From positions 124,001 to 188,000 of the forward strand of contig NZ_BMXI01000010.1 of NCBI RefSeq assembly GCF_014651675.1: a stretch of 64,000 nt of DNA. The letters run 5' to 3'. Of the stretch, positions 36,504 through 46,770 are shown in pieces (the first letter of the stretch is position 1; each line of letters begins with the position of its first letter). Below the pieces are notes generated by a model. The model saw nothing but the letters and a program-made list of their open reading frames with translations. It did not search any database and was not told where the DNA came from. Source of the DNA: Roseibacillus persicicus (GTDB taxonomy: Bacteria; Verrucomicrobiota; Verrucomicrobiia; Verrucomicrobiales; Akkermansiaceae). The position numbers and the translations under genes were made by a program.

Positions 36504-37309
36504 TGAAACTTCGAACTTTTCAAACTCTGTGGGGATGGGAGGGGAGTGCGGAGGAGGCTTTGTTGGCAGCTCGTGGTAGAGGCTTTGATGGTTTGGAAGG
36601 ACGGATGCGAGAGGGGTGGGAGGATATCTTTTGCGAGAGCGATTATATTGCCGAAATCGTGACTGGGGATGATTATGCGCCAAAGATTCGAAAGGGAATC
36701 AGAGAACATGGGGATGACTTGCGCCGAGGAATCGAAGCGAGTTTGAGAGGGAAACCCCGTTTTGCGAATGTGCTGGCGGGGTGCGACTGGTGGTCTTTTG
36801 CGGACAAGGTGGCTTTTGGAGAGATGTTTCTCGAGATGGAGAAGGAGTATCAGTTGCCGCTGTCGTTGGAGACTCATCGCAGCCGGATAACCTTTCATCC
36901 TTGGGTCACGCGAGACCTGTTGGCTGAGCTGCCCGAGTTGATGCTGACTTGTGATTTTAGTCATTGGTGTTGTGTGACGGAGCGGTTGGTGATGGATGAG
37001 GAGCCAGAACTATTACGGCTCTTAGCTTCCCGCTGTCGGCATGTGCACGCTCGAGTGGGCTACGACCAGGGGCCACAGGTTCCGGCTCCCAGATTGGAAA
37101 AGTATCGCGAGGAATTGGAGGCGCATCTGCGTTGGTGGAAAAGCTTGTGGGATTTCTTGAAACTGCATGAGCGAGATGAGTTCACGATGACCCCTGAGTT
37201 CGGACCCGATGGCTATCAGCAATCGAGTCCAGAGTCCGGAGAGGTCTTTGCTCCGCTGGGGGAGATCAATAGCTGGATGGGAGACTGTCTCCGGGCGGTC
37301 TTTCGCTAG
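36500..37309 (+). CDS. Sugar-phosphate-isomerase-like TIM-barrel protein
   Basis: The 269-residue product has the AP_endonuc_2/xylose-isomerase-like fold. Possible metal ligands are Glu in LSLETHRSR, Asp/His in LTCDFSHWC, His in CRHVHARVG and Glu in MTPEFGPDGY. GGAGGAAGG precedes the start; ATG at 36503 is equally possible. It is the last gene of the coupled operon before the guanidine module. The substrate is not predictable from the sequence. Confidence 0.8.
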   Translation: MMKLRTFQTLWGWEGSAEEALLAARGRGFDGLEGRMREGWEDIFCESDYIAEIVTGDDYAPKIRKGIREHGDDLRRGIEASLRGKPRFANVLAGCDWWSFADKVAFGEMFLEMEKEYQLPLSLETHRSRITFHPWVTRDLLAELPELMLTCDFSHWCCVTERLVMDEEPELLRLLASRCRHVHARVGYDQGPQVPAPRLEKYREELEAHLRWWKSLWDFLKLHERDEFTMTPEFGPDGYQQSSPESGEVFAPLGEINSWMGDCLRAVFR

Positions 37310-37320
37310 CCGGAATCAGG

Positions 37321-37337
37321 TTGGTATGATTAATGCT
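37321..37337 (+). promoter_or_regulatory. Sigma-54 (-24/-12) promoter candidate before NikR-like gene
   Basis: TTGGTATG at 37321-37328 and ATGCT at 37333-37337 give GG (37323-37324) and GC (37335-37336) exactly 10 bases apart. The expected start is near 37348, inside the palindrome at 37347-37368. Confidence 0.55.
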
Positions 37338-37346
37338 GGATTTCGT

Positions 37347-37368
37347 ATTACGCGTCAACTAGCGTAAT
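37347..37368. promoter_or_regulatory. Palindromic operator candidate before the NikR-like gene
   Basis: ATTACGC (37347-37353) and GCGTAAT (37362-37368) are perfect complements separated by 8 bases, ending 4 bases before the ATG. It covers the predicted transcript start and the ribosome binding region. Autoregulation by the ribbon-helix-helix protein encoded next is the simplest reading. Confidence 0.6.
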
Positions 37369-37372
37369 CACC

Positions 37373-37834
37373 ATGGCAGAGCGGGAACAAGTAGACCGAA
37401 TTAGCTTATCGTTACCGGCAGGGTTGCTGGAGAGATTTGATATGCTGGTAGATGAAAGAGGCTTCGATAGTCGTTCGCAGGCGGTAGGGGAACTGATCTC
37501 GCGCGAGCTGGATCGTTACTCGGCTTCGCAGGGGCGGCAGATCATGACGGGGACCATTGTATTGGTCTACGGCCATACCAACGGTGATCTGAAGCGACGC
37601 TTGGCCGATATTCAATACGACCACATCGCGGAGGTGATTGGGTCTCTGCACATCTTACTCGAGAAAGAGCATACCATGGAGGTGGTGATTGTGCAGGGGA
37701 AGGCCAACAAGTTGCGAAAAATTGCCAATGAGTTGATTACGTGCAAAGGGGTGACCAGTGGGTCGATGACCCTGACCTCGTCGCTGATGCCGCCGGTGCA
37801 ATATCCGGCAGAGGTGGATGATCTCACCGTATAA
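37373..37834 (+). CDS. NikR-like ribbon-helix-helix regulator lacking most nickel ligands
   Basis: The 153-residue product has an N-terminal ribbon-helix-helix ([19 protein letters not shown]...[14 protein letters not shown]) and a C-terminal ACT-like domain as in NikR. In E. coli NikR the high-affinity nickel site is His76, His87, His89 and Cys95. By my alignment ([20 protein letters not shown]) only the His87 equivalent is kept; the others are Tyr, Leu and Thr. It may therefore sense something other than nickel, or use another site. It heads the guanidine module. Confidence 0.85.
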   Translation: MAEREQVDRISLSLPAGLLERFDMLVDERGFDSRSQAVGELISRELDRYSASQGRQIMTGTIVLVYGHTNGDLKRRLADIQYDHIAEVIGSLHILLEKEHTMEVVIVQGKANKLRKIANELITCKGVTSGSMTLTSSLMPPVQYPAEVDDLTV

Positions 37835-37838
37835 TGCC

Positions 37839-38561
37839 ATGGACTCAAATATCATTTATCAAGAAAAGCTGACTGGCGCGGGGATGTGGTCCAAGGTTAT
37901 CGGTCGAGGCAAAGTCTTGCGCCTGACGGATCTGGAAGGAGGGGCCAATGTCGGGATGTTACTCTACAACGCGCTGGAGCGAACCGAACGCTACAACATG
38001 CCGGATACCTTGAAGGGGCAGCAGGTCTTTTACCTGACTGAAGGAGTCTGTCTGCATTCCGATATGGGAAGGTTGCTGGGCTCGGTGGTGCGGGATACCA
38101 TGGGCTGGCATGATACCGTCTGCGGAGTGACCAACGAGGGAGTGGTGCGGGAGAAGTATGGCGAGTTGAGCTATCAAGAGGGAAAAAACGATTTTTACCG
38201 AAGTGGCTTCGAGTGCTTCCTGATTGAGTTGTCCAAGTGGGGACTGAGCGAACGCGACTTGGTTCCGAATATCAATTGGTTCAGCAAAGTCGTCTCGAAT
38301 GAGGAGGGGGGGCTTTCCTTTGTGCCAGGAGCTTCATCGGCAGGTGCCGTGGTCGAGATTCGTTTCGAGCTCGATACTCTAGTGGTGCTGAACACTTGTC
38401 AGCATCCCTTGGACCCTGATCCAAACTATGCACCCAAACCAGTTTTGATGGAGGTCTTTCCTGCCGAACCGGTGGGTGAAGACGATCCTTGCCTGAACTC
38501 TCATCCGGAGAACGGACGCGCGATGGAGAACACCGTGAACTACAACACCCTACGATTCTAA
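37839..38561 (+). CDS. DUF1989 protein, carboxyguanidine deiminase subunit (UAAP1 type)
   Basis: The 240-residue product belongs to the urea-carboxylase-associated (DUF1989) family. Two such proteins form carboxyguanidine deiminase (CgdAB), which converts carboxyguanidine to allophanate and ammonia. Seen are [49 protein letters not shown] and [13 protein letters not shown]. The ATG at 37839 was chosen because the longer frame overlaps the regulator. Together with the next two genes it makes this a guanidine rather than only a urea pathway. Which CgdA/B label applies was not assigned. Confidence 0.85.
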   Translation: MDSNIIYQEKLTGAGMWSKVIGRGKVLRLTDLEGGANVGMLLYNALERTERYNMPDTLKGQQVFYLTEGVCLHSDMGRLLGSVVRDTMGWHDTVCGVTNEGVVREKYGELSYQEGKNDFYRSGFECFLIELSKWGLSERDLVPNINWFSKVVSNEEGGLSFVPGASSAGAVVEIRFELDTLVVLNTCQHPLDPDPNYAPKPVLMEVFPAEPVGEDDPCLNSHPENGRAMENTVNYNTLRF

Positions 38562-38562
38562 G

Positions 38563-39210
38563 ATGAAACAGGTCGCAAGCAATTTGAATCCAGATCAAGC
38601 GGTGATGCGCGAGGTTATTGGAGCGGGAGACTATTGGTGGGAAGTGGTGAAAGCAGGTCAGGTGATTCGAATCATTGATTCCGAAGGCAATCAGGCCGCC
38701 GATACTCTCTTTTATTCGGCCTTGGATTCAGCTGAACGCTACAGCGCGGCGGATACTATCCAGCGGCAGGGAGCTCTTTATCTGACGGCTGGTTCGACGC
38801 TCTACTCGAATCTAGGAAGCGAGATGTTAGAGATCATAGCAGATACCTGTGGTCGGCATGATACCGTGGGAGGAGCCTGTTCACGGGAGAGCAATACGAT
38901 GCGCTATTCATTGGAAAAGGAGCCGATGCATGCTTGTCGCGATAGCTTCATCCGGGGCGTGCAGGAGATGGGCGGAGACAAGCGGGATGTGACCTGCAAT
39001 ATTAATTTTTTCATGAACGTGCCAGTGACTCCTGAGGGAGGGCTACGATTCGAGGATGGGATTTCAGCGCCGGGTCGCTATGTGGAGTTGAAGGCGCTGA
39101 TGGATGTGATCATTCTGATTTCCAATTGCCCTCAGCTCAACAATCCTTGTAACGGGTGGAATCCGACGCCGATAGAGGTCGTGATTTGGGAGGGAGGCGA
39201 CGATGTTTAA
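38563..39210 (+). CDS. DUF1989 protein, carboxyguanidine deiminase subunit (UAAP2 type)
   Basis: The 215-residue partner of the preceding protein shows [57 protein letters not shown] and a late [17 protein letters not shown] region, all typical of the second DUF1989 subfamily. It starts one base after the preceding stop and overlaps the carboxylase gene by 8 bases, indicating coupled translation of complex partners. Confidence 0.87.
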   Translation: MKQVASNLNPDQAVMREVIGAGDYWWEVVKAGQVIRIIDSEGNQAADTLFYSALDSAERYSAADTIQRQGALYLTAGSTLYSNLGSEMLEIIADTCGRHDTVGGACSRESNTMRYSLEKEPMHACRDSFIRGVQEMGGDKRDVTCNINFFMNVPVTPEGGLRFEDGISAPGRYVELKALMDVIILISNCPQLNNPCNGWNPTPIEVVIWEGGDDV

Positions 39211-42200
39211 GAAGGTTCTCATTTCCAATCGCGGTGAAATTGCGCTCCGCATTAGCCGTACCCTCCGAAAGATGGGGATTCAGGTGGTGGCTGTTTATTC
39301 CGAGGCTGACCGCAGCGCGCCACATGTTTTGGAGGCGGATGAGGCCTATCTCTTGGGCCCCAGTCCGGTGTCGGAGAGTTATCTCAATGTTGAACGTCTG
39401 TTGGCGGTCATTGCTGAGAGCGGCGCTGAGGCTGTTCATCCCGGTTATGGTCTTCTGAGTGAGAATTCGGCTTTTGCCGATCAGGTGGAGGCTGCTGGCT
39501 GTGTCTGGCTGGGGCCTACTGGCCAGCAGATGGAGCAATTCGGAAAGAAGCATGCCGCGCGTGAGTTGGCGGAACGGACCGGAGTGCCTCTTTGTCCGGG
39601 GACAGATTTGCTGGTTTCGGTAGGTGCTGCGGTGGAAGCGGCGGAGGAACTGGGCTATCCCGTAATGCTGAAAAGTACTGCCGGTGGAGGGGGGATCGGA
39701 ATGCAGGTCTGCGCGAATCGGGGTGAGTTGGAGGCCGCTTTCGCAACCGTGGTCAGGTTGGCGGAAAGCAACTTTGGCGAAGCCGGGGTCTTTCTCGAGC
39801 GCTATGTGGTTGATGCCCGGCATATTGAGATTCAGATTTTTGGCGATGGAGCAGGCAAGGTGGTGAGTTTAGGTGACCGGGATTGTTCGGCGCAGAGACG
39901 GAATCAAAAAGTGATCGAGGAGACCCCGGCGCCCGGGATTAGTTCTGAGCAGCGGGCTGAAGTGACAGCGGCGGCAGTGAGCCTGGGGAGTGGAGTGAAC
40001 TACCGTTCTGCGGGAACTGTGGAGTTCATCTATGATACCAAGCGGCAGGAGTTTTATTTCTTGGAAATGAACTGCCGTCTTCAGGTCGAGCACGGCGTGA
40101 CCGAGCTGGTGACGGGGGTTGATATCGTGGAATGGATGGTGCTGCTCGGAGCGGGAGACAGTCCTATCGCAAATGTGGAAACCGTTCCTTGCAAGGGGGC
40201 GGCGATTGAGGCGCGAATCTATGCCGAGGATCCTGGCAAAGACTATCGGCCGAGTTCGGGGATGATCACCGAGGCAATCTTTCCGCATGGGGTACGCTGT
40301 GATACTTGGATTTCCGCCGGAACAGAGGTGAGTGCTTTCTATGATCCACTGCTGGCGAAGGTCCAGAGTTATGGGAAAGACCGGGATGAAGCGGTAGCGA
40401 TTTTGGCGCAGGCGATCTCTGAAACTCGCATCGGAGGAGTGCGCACCAATTTGGCCCTGGTGGGTGAGATTCTGGAAAGTTCAGCCTTCCGTGAGGGAGG
40501 GGTAACAACCCGCTGGTTGCCAACGCTGACCTATGCCCCAAGGACCTTCGAGGTCTTGCGAGGAGGAACCATGACAACCGTGCAGGACTGGCCTGGACGC
40601 TTGGGCTACTGGGATGTGGGAGTGCCGCCCTCGGGGCCCATGGATTCTGTTGCCTTTCGCTTGGCTAACCGCTTGGTGGGGAACGCAGAGGGAACTGCCG
40701 GTTTGGAGATCACGATGGCAGGACCAAGTTTGCGATTTGGTTGCGGGGCGACGGTGGCTCTCACTGGGGCGGAGATGCAGGCGACCTTGGATGGCGAACC
40801 GGTAGAATTCTGGAAAACCTTCAAGGTGGAGGCCGGTCAGACACTGGATATTGGAGCTTCAAAGGATGCGGGTTGTCGAAGTTATCTCGCGATTGCCGGC
40901 GGGATTGATGTGCCAGAGTATTTGGGGAGCCGTGCCACCTTCACCCTCGGGCAATTCGGCGGGCACAGTGGTCGGGCGTTGGTGGCTGGCGATGTGTTGG
41001 ATATCTTTGAGGAAGGATCGGGTCAGGCTGAGAAAGTTGAGCCTTTGGTCTACCCGAATCATTGGGAGATCGCGGTGCTATATGGTCCCCATGGTGCGCC
41101 GGACTTCTTCACGGAGGAGGATATTGAAACTTTCTTCGCTACGGATTGGGAAGTGCATTTCAACTCAGCGCGCACCGGGGTCCGCTTGATTGGGCCGAAG
41201 CCCAAGTGGGCCCGTCCCGATGGCGGGGAAGCCGGATTGCATCCTTCGAATATTCATGACAATGCCTATGGCATCGGGGCGGTCGATTTCACTGGAGACA
41301 TGCCGGTCATCTTGGGGCCGGATGGACCGAGCCTGGGTGGATTTGTCTGCCCTGCAACCATCATCGAAGCTGATGTCTGGAAGATGGGGCAGCTGCGCCC
41401 GGGCGATACCATTCGTTTCTTGCCTGTCTCCATGGCGGAGGCCGACCGGCTGCGCGGCGAACCAATTGGTCAAGCTGTGGTGGCACCCGATTCGATCGAG
41501 TGTGAGAACCCGGTCATCGCGACTACCGAAGTGGACGCCGTGCCGGTTGTGGTGAGGCGAACCGCCGATGAATATGTCTTGTTAGAGATTGGGGAGATGG
41601 AACTCGACTTGCGGCTGCGCTTTCGGGTTCACCTTCTTTATGAATGGTTGAAGAAGGAGCCGCGCTCCGGCTTTGTCGATCTCACGCCCGGGATTCGCTC
41701 CCTGCAGGTTCACTACAATCCAGGCGCAACCTCGGAGGGTGAAGTGGTGGCCCTTTTGTTCAAAGGGTTGCAGGAATCGCCGCCGCTGGCCGAGGCCGAG
41801 GTGAGCTCGCGGGTGGTTCACTTGCCGCTTTCCTGGGATGATCCAAGCACCCAGTTGGCGATTGAGCGCTATGCCTCCGGGGTTCGTCCCGATGCTCCCT
41901 GGTGTCCGAGCAACATCGAGTTCATCCGGCGAATCAATGGCCTCGACTCCATTGATGAGGTGAAGGAAATTGTCTACGACGCCGATTATCTGGTGATGGG
42001 ATTGGGCGATGTCTATCTGGGGGCTCCGGTGGCGACTCCTTTGGACCCACGGCATCGTTTGGTCACGACCAAATACAATCCGGCACGGACGTGGACTCCT
42101 GAGAACGCGGTTGGAATTGGTGGAGCCTATTTGTGCATTTATGGGATGGAAGGTCCGGGAGGATATCAGTTTGTGGGGCGAACGGTGCCGATCTGGAATC

Positions 42201-42760
42201 GCTATCAGTCCACACCGGTTTTTGTGGAAGGAAAGCCCTGGATGCTGCGCTTCTTTGACCGGATCAAGTGGTATGAAGTTTCGGCTGATGAGCTGATGAC
42301 CTTGCGAGAACAGGTTTTGACTGGTCAGTTCGTGCCGAAGGTCGAGGAAGGTCGTTTCAACCTCGGTGAGTATATTGACTTTCTAGAAAGAGAAGCGGAT
42401 TCCATTGCGGACTTCAGGACCCATCAGCGAGCGGCCTTCCAAGAAGAGCGCGAGCGTTGGGAGGCGGCGGGGTTGAATGTGGTAGATGCCGAAGAGGTCA
42501 TCGAGGCCAGTGCGGAAGTGGTTGTGCCAGAAGGCTGCGTGTTGGTGGAAGCTCCCATGGCAGGCAGCGTCTGGAAGATCGAGGCTGAAGAGGGTGATAC
42601 GGTTTCCGCTGAGGAGACGGTGGTCATTCTCGAAGCGATGAAGATGGAGATGGCGGTTCCCTCGGTGGGGGCTGGAAAGGTGGAACAGGTTTTAGTGACA
42701 GCGGGTGGTCAAGTGAAAGCTGGCGACGGGCTGATGATTGTGAGAGTGGAGGCAAGTTGA
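39203..42760 (+). CDS. Biotin-dependent guanidine/urea carboxylase
   Basis: The 1185-residue enzyme carboxylates guanidine (or urea) with ATP and bicarbonate. Domains: biotin carboxylase at about 1-450 ([41 protein letters not shown]), KipA-like at about 455-770 ([25 protein letters not shown]), KipI-like at about 780-1000 ([15 protein letters not shown]), then a biotinyl domain at about 1110-1185 with Lys1147 in EAMKMEM. The two DUF1989 neighbours favour guanidine as substrate. Substrate choice is reported to depend on an Asn/Asp residue in the carboxyltransferase domain, which I could not place with certainty. Overlaps atzF by 4 bases. Confidence 0.93.
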   Translation: MFKKVLISNRGEIALRISRTLRKMGIQVVAVYSEADRSAPHVLEADEAYLLGPSPVSESYLNVERLLAVIAESGAEAVHPGYGLLSENSAFADQVEAAGCVWLGPTGQQMEQFGKKHAARELAERTGVPLCPGTDLLVSVGAAVEAAEELGYPVMLKSTAGGGGIGMQVCANRGELEAAFATVVRLAESNFGEAGVFLERYVVDARHIEIQIFGDGAGKVVSLGDRDCSAQRRNQKVIEETPAPGISSEQRAEVTAAAVSLGSGVNYRSAGTVEFIYDTKRQEFYFLEMNCRLQVEHGVTELVTGVDIVEWMVLLGAGDSPIANVETVPCKGAAIEARIYAEDPGKDYRPSSGMITEAIFPHGVRCDTWISAGTEVSAFYDPLLAKVQSYGKDRDEAVAILAQAISETRIGGVRTNLALVGEILESSAFREGGVTTRWLPTLTYAPRTFEVLRGGTMTTVQDWPGRLGYWDVGVPPSGPMDSVAFRLANRLVGNAEGTAGLEITMAGPSLRFGCGATVALTGAEMQATLDGEPVEFWKTFKVEAGQTLDIGASKDAGCRSYLAIAGGIDVPEYLGSRATFTLGQFGGHSGRALVAGDVLDIFEEGSGQAEKVEPLVYPNHWEIAVLYGPHGAPDFFTEEDIETFFATDWEVHFNSARTGVRLIGPKPKWARPDGGEAGLHPSNIHDNAYGIGAVDFTGDMPVILGPDGPSLGGFVCPATIIEADVWKMGQLRPGDTIRFLPVSMAEADRLRGEPIGQAVVAPDSIECENPVIATTEVDAVPVVVRRTADEYVLLEIGEMELDLRLRFRVHLLYEWLKKEPRSGFVDLTPGIRSLQVHYNPGATSEGEVVALLFKGLQESPPLAEAEVSSRVVHLPLSWDDPSTQLAIERYASGVRPDAPWCPSNIEFIRRINGLDSIDEVKEIVYDADYLVMGLGDVYLGAPVATPLDPRHRLVTTKYNPARTWTPENAVGIGGAYLCIYGMEGPGGYQFVGRTVPIWNRYQSTPVFVEGKPWMLRFFDRIKWYEVSADELMTLREQVLTGQFVPKVEEGRFNLGEYIDFLEREADSIADFRTHQRAAFQEERERWEAAGLNVVDAEEVIEASAEVVVPEGCVLVEAPMAGSVWKIEAEEGDTVSAEETVVILEAMKMEMAVPSVGAGKVEQVLVTAGGQVKAGDGLMIVRVEAS

Positions 42761-44496
42761 TGAAGACGATAAGGGATTACCGCGAAGCGTATCAAGAAGG
42801 GCAGTCAGCAAGCGAAGTCTTGCGCCCGGTTTGGGAAATTGAGGCCGAGGCTGTTTTCATCCGTAAGGCGACTTGGGCGGAAGTGGACGAGCAGATTGCG
42901 GCCCTGGGTCCTCCTGAGGAGTGTCCCTTGTGGGGGATTCCTTTCTTGGTGAAAGATAATATCGATGTGGCGGGATGGGAGACCACGGCTGCGTGCCCGG
43001 ACTATGCCTACGTTGCCGAAGAAGATTCAGCAGTGGTTGCGCTTTTGCGAAAGGCGGGGGCCATTTGTTTGGGAAAGACGAATCTCGATCAGTTCGCCAC
43101 AGGATTGGTGGGGGTGCGCACACCCTATGGAGTTCCAAAGAACCCTTTCGACGAGGGTTACTTGCCCGGGGGCTCCAGTTGTGGTTCGGCAGTAGGGGTG
43201 GCGCTCGGAATGGCGGCGTTTTCTCTGGGCACTGATACCGCCGGGTCTGGAAGGGTCCCCGCGGCATTCAACGAACTGGTAGGGCTGAAACCTACGCGGG
43301 GTTTTCTTTCTACTAGAGGAGTCGTAGATGCCTGCAAGTCTCTCGACTGCGTTTCCATATTTGCCAATAGCTGTGGGGATGCGGACGAGGTTTTGCGAGT
43401 GGCGGCGAAATTAGATTCGGAGGAGGCCTGGAGCCGGGAGGTGCCTGCGGAGTGGCCTCGCATCGGGCGGCAGTTTCAATTCGGAGTTCCAGCCCTTTCC
43501 CAATTGGAATTTTTTGGATGGGACGAGGCTGCGGATCTTTTCACCAATGCGGTGGCGGAGCTCGAGGAAATGGGAGGGACTGCGGTCGAGATCGATTTGG
43601 AGCCGTTTGTGGAGGCTGCCAAGTTGCTCTATGAGGGGCCGTGGGTCACGGAGAGATTCGTCGCCATCGAGGAATTCTTGAAAGACAAGCCAGACTCGGT
43701 TTGGCCAGTCACGCGTGGAATCATCGCAGGGGGCGAGAAGCCCTTGGCGTCTGATTTCTTCAAAGCCAGTTACCGTTTGGCCGACTGCAAGCGTCGCGCC
43801 GATCAGGCGATGGACGGTTTGGATTTTGTGGTGCTTCCGACGACTCCGCGGAACTTTACTTTGGAGGAAGTGGAAGCCGAACCGGTGCTGCGCAATTCGC
43901 AATTGGGAACCTATACGAACTTCATGAACTTGCTGGATTACTCGGCTTTGGCCTTGCCTGCAGGACGATATCAGGGGCGCTTGCCGTGGGGAATTACGCT
44001 CTTTGCTCAGGCGGGGCTTGACCGGGGTTTGTTGGAGTTGGGTGCGCTCTACGAAGAACATATCGGGAGAGATGAAGCGCCCTATTTCGGGGATGACTGG
44101 GATGAGGTGGCGGTTGCGGTTTGCGGGGCTCACTTGGAAGGTATGCCGCTGAACTGGCAGCTGACCGAGCGCGGAGGGCGCTTCGAGTTCGCGGGTAAGA
44201 CAGCGGACTGTTACCGGATGTATCTGATTCCTGCAGGGGATGGTTTGCCTGAGCGTCCGGCCTTGGTGCGAGTGGCGGAAGGGGAGGGTGCGGCTATTGA
44301 CTTGGAGGTCTGGTCTTTGACCAAGAATGCCTTTGGAGAATTCGTTGCGGGGATTCCGGCACCCTTGGGTATGGGGAAGGTGAAGTTGGAAGACGGGAGT
44401 GAAGTTCCGGGCTTCATTGCGGAAGCACGCGCTAGCATAGAAGCGCGAGACTTGACCGAATTCGGAGGTTGGCGCGGATGGGTGGCCTCGAAATAG
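42757..44496 (+). CDS. atzF: Allophanate hydrolase
   Basis: AtzF hydrolyses allophanate to ammonia and CO2. The 579-residue product has the amidase-signature triad: Lys66 (FLVKDNID), cis-Ser in GGSSCGSA (Ser140/141) and nucleophile Ser164 (DTAGSGR). The C-terminal domain of about 130 residues, needed for carboxylate removal in AtzF, is present (about 450-579). It completes the guanidine module and is coupled to the carboxylase by an ATGA overlap. The ureC gene follows after 58 bases. Confidence 0.94.
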   Translation: MMKTIRDYREAYQEGQSASEVLRPVWEIEAEAVFIRKATWAEVDEQIAALGPPEECPLWGIPFLVKDNIDVAGWETTAACPDYAYVAEEDSAVVALLRKAGAICLGKTNLDQFATGLVGVRTPYGVPKNPFDEGYLPGGSSCGSAVGVALGMAAFSLGTDTAGSGRVPAAFNELVGLKPTRGFLSTRGVVDACKSLDCVSIFANSCGDADEVLRVAAKLDSEEAWSREVPAEWPRIGRQFQFGVPALSQLEFFGWDEAADLFTNAVAELEEMGGTAVEIDLEPFVEAAKLLYEGPWVTERFVAIEEFLKDKPDSVWPVTRGIIAGGEKPLASDFFKASYRLADCKRRADQAMDGLDFVVLPTTPRNFTLEEVEAEPVLRNSQLGTYTNFMNLLDYSALALPAGRYQGRLPWGITLFAQAGLDRGLLELGALYEEHIGRDEAPYFGDDWDEVAVAVCGAHLEGMPLNWQLTERGGRFEFAGKTADCYRMYLIPAGDGLPERPALVRVAEGEGAAIDLEVWSLTKNAFGEFVAGIPAPLGMGKVKLEDGSEVPGFIAEARASIEARDLTEFGGWRGWVASK

Positions 44497-44554
44497 TCAA
44501 TTGCGGGATTTATTCCAAAGGCCCGATGGATTAGAAGCTGCTTAGGAAAACGTT

Positions 44555-46327
44555 ATGCCACTGAGAATATCGAGACAGACCTACGCCGAGCACTACGGAC
44601 CCACTGTGGGTGACCAGGTGCGATTGGGTGACACCGAGTTGTTTATCGAGGTTGAGCGGGACTTCATTGCGGAGGCCGCTGGCTATGGCAATGAGGTCAA
44701 GTTCGGTGGCGGGAAAGTGATTCGCGATGGCATGGGGCAATCGTCGACCGCGCTGGATGCCGAGTCGCTCGATCTGGTCATCACCAATGCCACCATCATC
44801 GATGCTGAGTTGGGGATTATCAAGGCGGACATCGGGGTGCGGGGCGGTCGCATCGTGGGGATCGGGCACGCGGGAAATCCGGGGATTCAGGACGGAATCG
44901 GTTCCTTGATTGCGGACCCCGCGACGGGAGAATTCGATTCCATGATCATTGGGGCGGGCACCGAGGCTATTGCGGGGGAAGGGGCCTTGGTGACAGCGGG
45001 TGGAATCGATGCCCACATTCACTTTATCTGTCCCCAACAAATCGACGAAGCTCTCGCCAGCGGGGTGACCACGATGTTGGGCGGCGGAACCGGTCCCGCA
45101 ACGGGAACGAACGCCACCACCTGCACCCCGGGCAAGTGGAATATCCACCGCATGATCGAGGCCGCGGATGAGTATCCCATGAACTTGGGATTTTTAGGTA
45201 AAGGCAATTGTGCGACGCCGGAGCCTTTGCGCGAACAGATTTTGGCCGGAGCGATTGGATTGAAGCTGCACGAGGACTGGGGGACGACCCCGGCCGCGAT
45301 TGATGTCTGTCTCTCGGTAGCCGACGAACTCGATGTGCAGGTGGCGATTCACACCGATACGCTCAATGAGTCGGGCTTTGTGGAAGATACTATTGCCGCG
45401 ATCGGAGACCGGACGATTCACACCTATCACTCCGAGGGCGCGGGTGGGGGCCATGCTCCCGATATCATGAAGGTGTGCTCCTTCTCCAACGTGCTGCCGT
45501 CTTCGACCAATCCGACCCGACCGTTCACGGTCAACACGCTCGACGAGCACCTCGACATGTTGATGGTTTGCCATCACCTCGACTCCAAGATTCCCGAGGA
45601 CGTCGCTTTCGCTGAGTCCCGCATCCGTCCCCAGACTATCGCGGCGGAGGACATTCTTCACGACCGGGGAGCCATCTCCATGATTGCCTCCGACAGTCAG
45701 GCCATGGGCCGGGTGGGGGAGGTGGTCTCGCGCACGTGGCAGACGGCGCACAAGATGAAGGTGCAGTTTGGAGCCCTGAGCGACGAAAGCGGAGAGCATC
45801 CGGCGGCAGACAACTTTCGGGCACTGCGTTATGTTGCCAAATACACCATCAACCCGGCTCTGACCCACGGAATGGCAGGGGAAGTGGGCTCTTTGATGGT
45901 CGGGAAGCTGGCGGACATCGTGCTTTGGAAGCCGGCCTTCTTTGGGGTTAAACCGGAGTTGATTCTCAAGGGCGGAATGATCGCGATGGCCAATATGGGT
46001 GACCCCAATGCCTCCATTCCCACCCCGCAGCCGACTTTCTATCGACCGATGTTTGGCGCGCAAGGAAAGGCGAAGTTTCGCACTTGCGTAACCTTCGTGA
46101 GCCAAGCTTCTTTGGACGCAGGATTGGAGAGCGAGCTTTCCGTCGGCAAGAAGCTGGTCGCGGTTAAAGAGACGCGTTCAGTGAAGAAAGAGGACATGCT
46201 CTTCAACGCGAGTTGCCCCCGCATCGAGATCGATCCGGAGAGCTATACCGTGATGGCGGATGGAGAGATTTTGACTTGTGAACCCTTGGAAGAAGTCCCT
46301 CTCGGACGCCGTTACTTCCTCTTCTAA
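44555..46327 (+). CDS. ureC: Urease alpha (catalytic) subunit
   Basis: UreC holds the dinickel centre that hydrolyses urea. All key residues are kept: His154 and His156 ([11 protein letters not shown]), carbamylated Lys237 (GLKLHEDWG), His239, His266 ([10 protein letters not shown]), His292 ([15 protein letters not shown]), flap Cys/His in LMVCHHLD, and Asp in ASDSQAMGR. Numbering is shifted by +20 from Klebsiella, partly because of an insert before the active site ([15 protein letters not shown]). An AGGAAAA site precedes the ATG. The 590-residue length is slightly above the usual 567-570. ureAB lie 19 kb upstream. Confidence 0.97.
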   Translation: MPLRISRQTYAEHYGPTVGDQVRLGDTELFIEVERDFIAEAAGYGNEVKFGGGKVIRDGMGQSSTALDAESLDLVITNATIIDAELGIIKADIGVRGGRIVGIGHAGNPGIQDGIGSLIADPATGEFDSMIIGAGTEAIAGEGALVTAGGIDAHIHFICPQQIDEALASGVTTMLGGGTGPATGTNATTCTPGKWNIHRMIEAADEYPMNLGFLGKGNCATPEPLREQILAGAIGLKLHEDWGTTPAAIDVCLSVADELDVQVAIHTDTLNESGFVEDTIAAIGDRTIHTYHSEGAGGGHAPDIMKVCSFSNVLPSSTNPTRPFTVNTLDEHLDMLMVCHHLDSKIPEDVAFAESRIRPQTIAAEDILHDRGAISMIASDSQAMGRVGEVVSRTWQTAHKMKVQFGALSDESGEHPAADNFRALRYVAKYTINPALTHGMAGEVGSLMVGKLADIVLWKPAFFGVKPELILKGGMIAMANMGDPNASIPTPQPTFYRPMFGAQGKAKFRTCVTFVSQASLDAGLESELSVGKKLVAVKETRSVKKEDMLFNASCPRIEIDPESYTVMADGEILTCEPLEEVPLGRRYFLF

Positions 46328-46330
46328 AAG

Positions 46331-46759
46331 ATGTCGAAAGCTATTCTGTTAGACCAAATTGCGGAGGAAGAAGTGGCGGACGCGGTCGCGCTCCCTGTCG
46401 CTCGCATTGTACTGTGGACGCGGCGTTGGCGGGGGACGGCGAAGGATGGCACGGTAGTGGCGGTTGCGTTGGAGAAGGCCGCCGCCAATGGCAATATTCT
46501 GCTGGGAGGCGGGCGGGCTTTTCGCATTGAGCAGATGGAGGAGGAAGTGGTGGCCATCGCCATGCCGCAGGACCCTTCCATGGCGGCCAAGATTGGATGG
46601 TATCTGGGAAATCGGCATCTTCCCATCGAGGTGCGCTCGACCGAAATTTTATTGGAGCTCTTTCCTACCCTAACAGATTCGCTGGACCGAATCGGAATCG
46701 CCTATCAGGTCCGCACCGATCTCTTGAACTGTCGCCCGCACTCGGAGCACACCCACTGA
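46331..46759 (+). CDS. ureE: Urease accessory protein UreE (nickel chaperone)
   Basis: The 142-residue product delivers nickel to the UreG/UreF/UreD complex. It shows the peptide-binding N-domain and the metal-binding C-domain (NILLGGGRAFRIEQMEEEVVAI, WYLGNRHLPIEV). The tail RPHSEHTH is a short His-rich end that can bind nickel. It lies 3 bases after ureC. Confidence 0.92.
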   Translation: MSKAILLDQIAEEEVADAVALPVARIVLWTRRWRGTAKDGTVVAVALEKAAANGNILLGGGRAFRIEQMEEEVVAIAMPQDPSMAAKIGWYLGNRHLPIEVRSTEILLELFPTLTDSLDRIGIAYQVRTDLLNCRPHSEHTH

Positions 46760-46770
46760 ATGAGCGCAAG

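Noticed and set aside
37373-37834. Calling the regulator a standard nickel-responsive NikR
   Set aside because: Fold and length fit, but most canonical nickel ligands are not conserved, so the nickel function is left open.
44526-44543. Sigma-54-like GG-N10-GC element before ureC (TGGATTA...CTGCT)
   Set aside because: The -24 side is a poor match and the transcript would start about 2 bases before the ATG, removing the visible AGGAAAA ribosome binding site.
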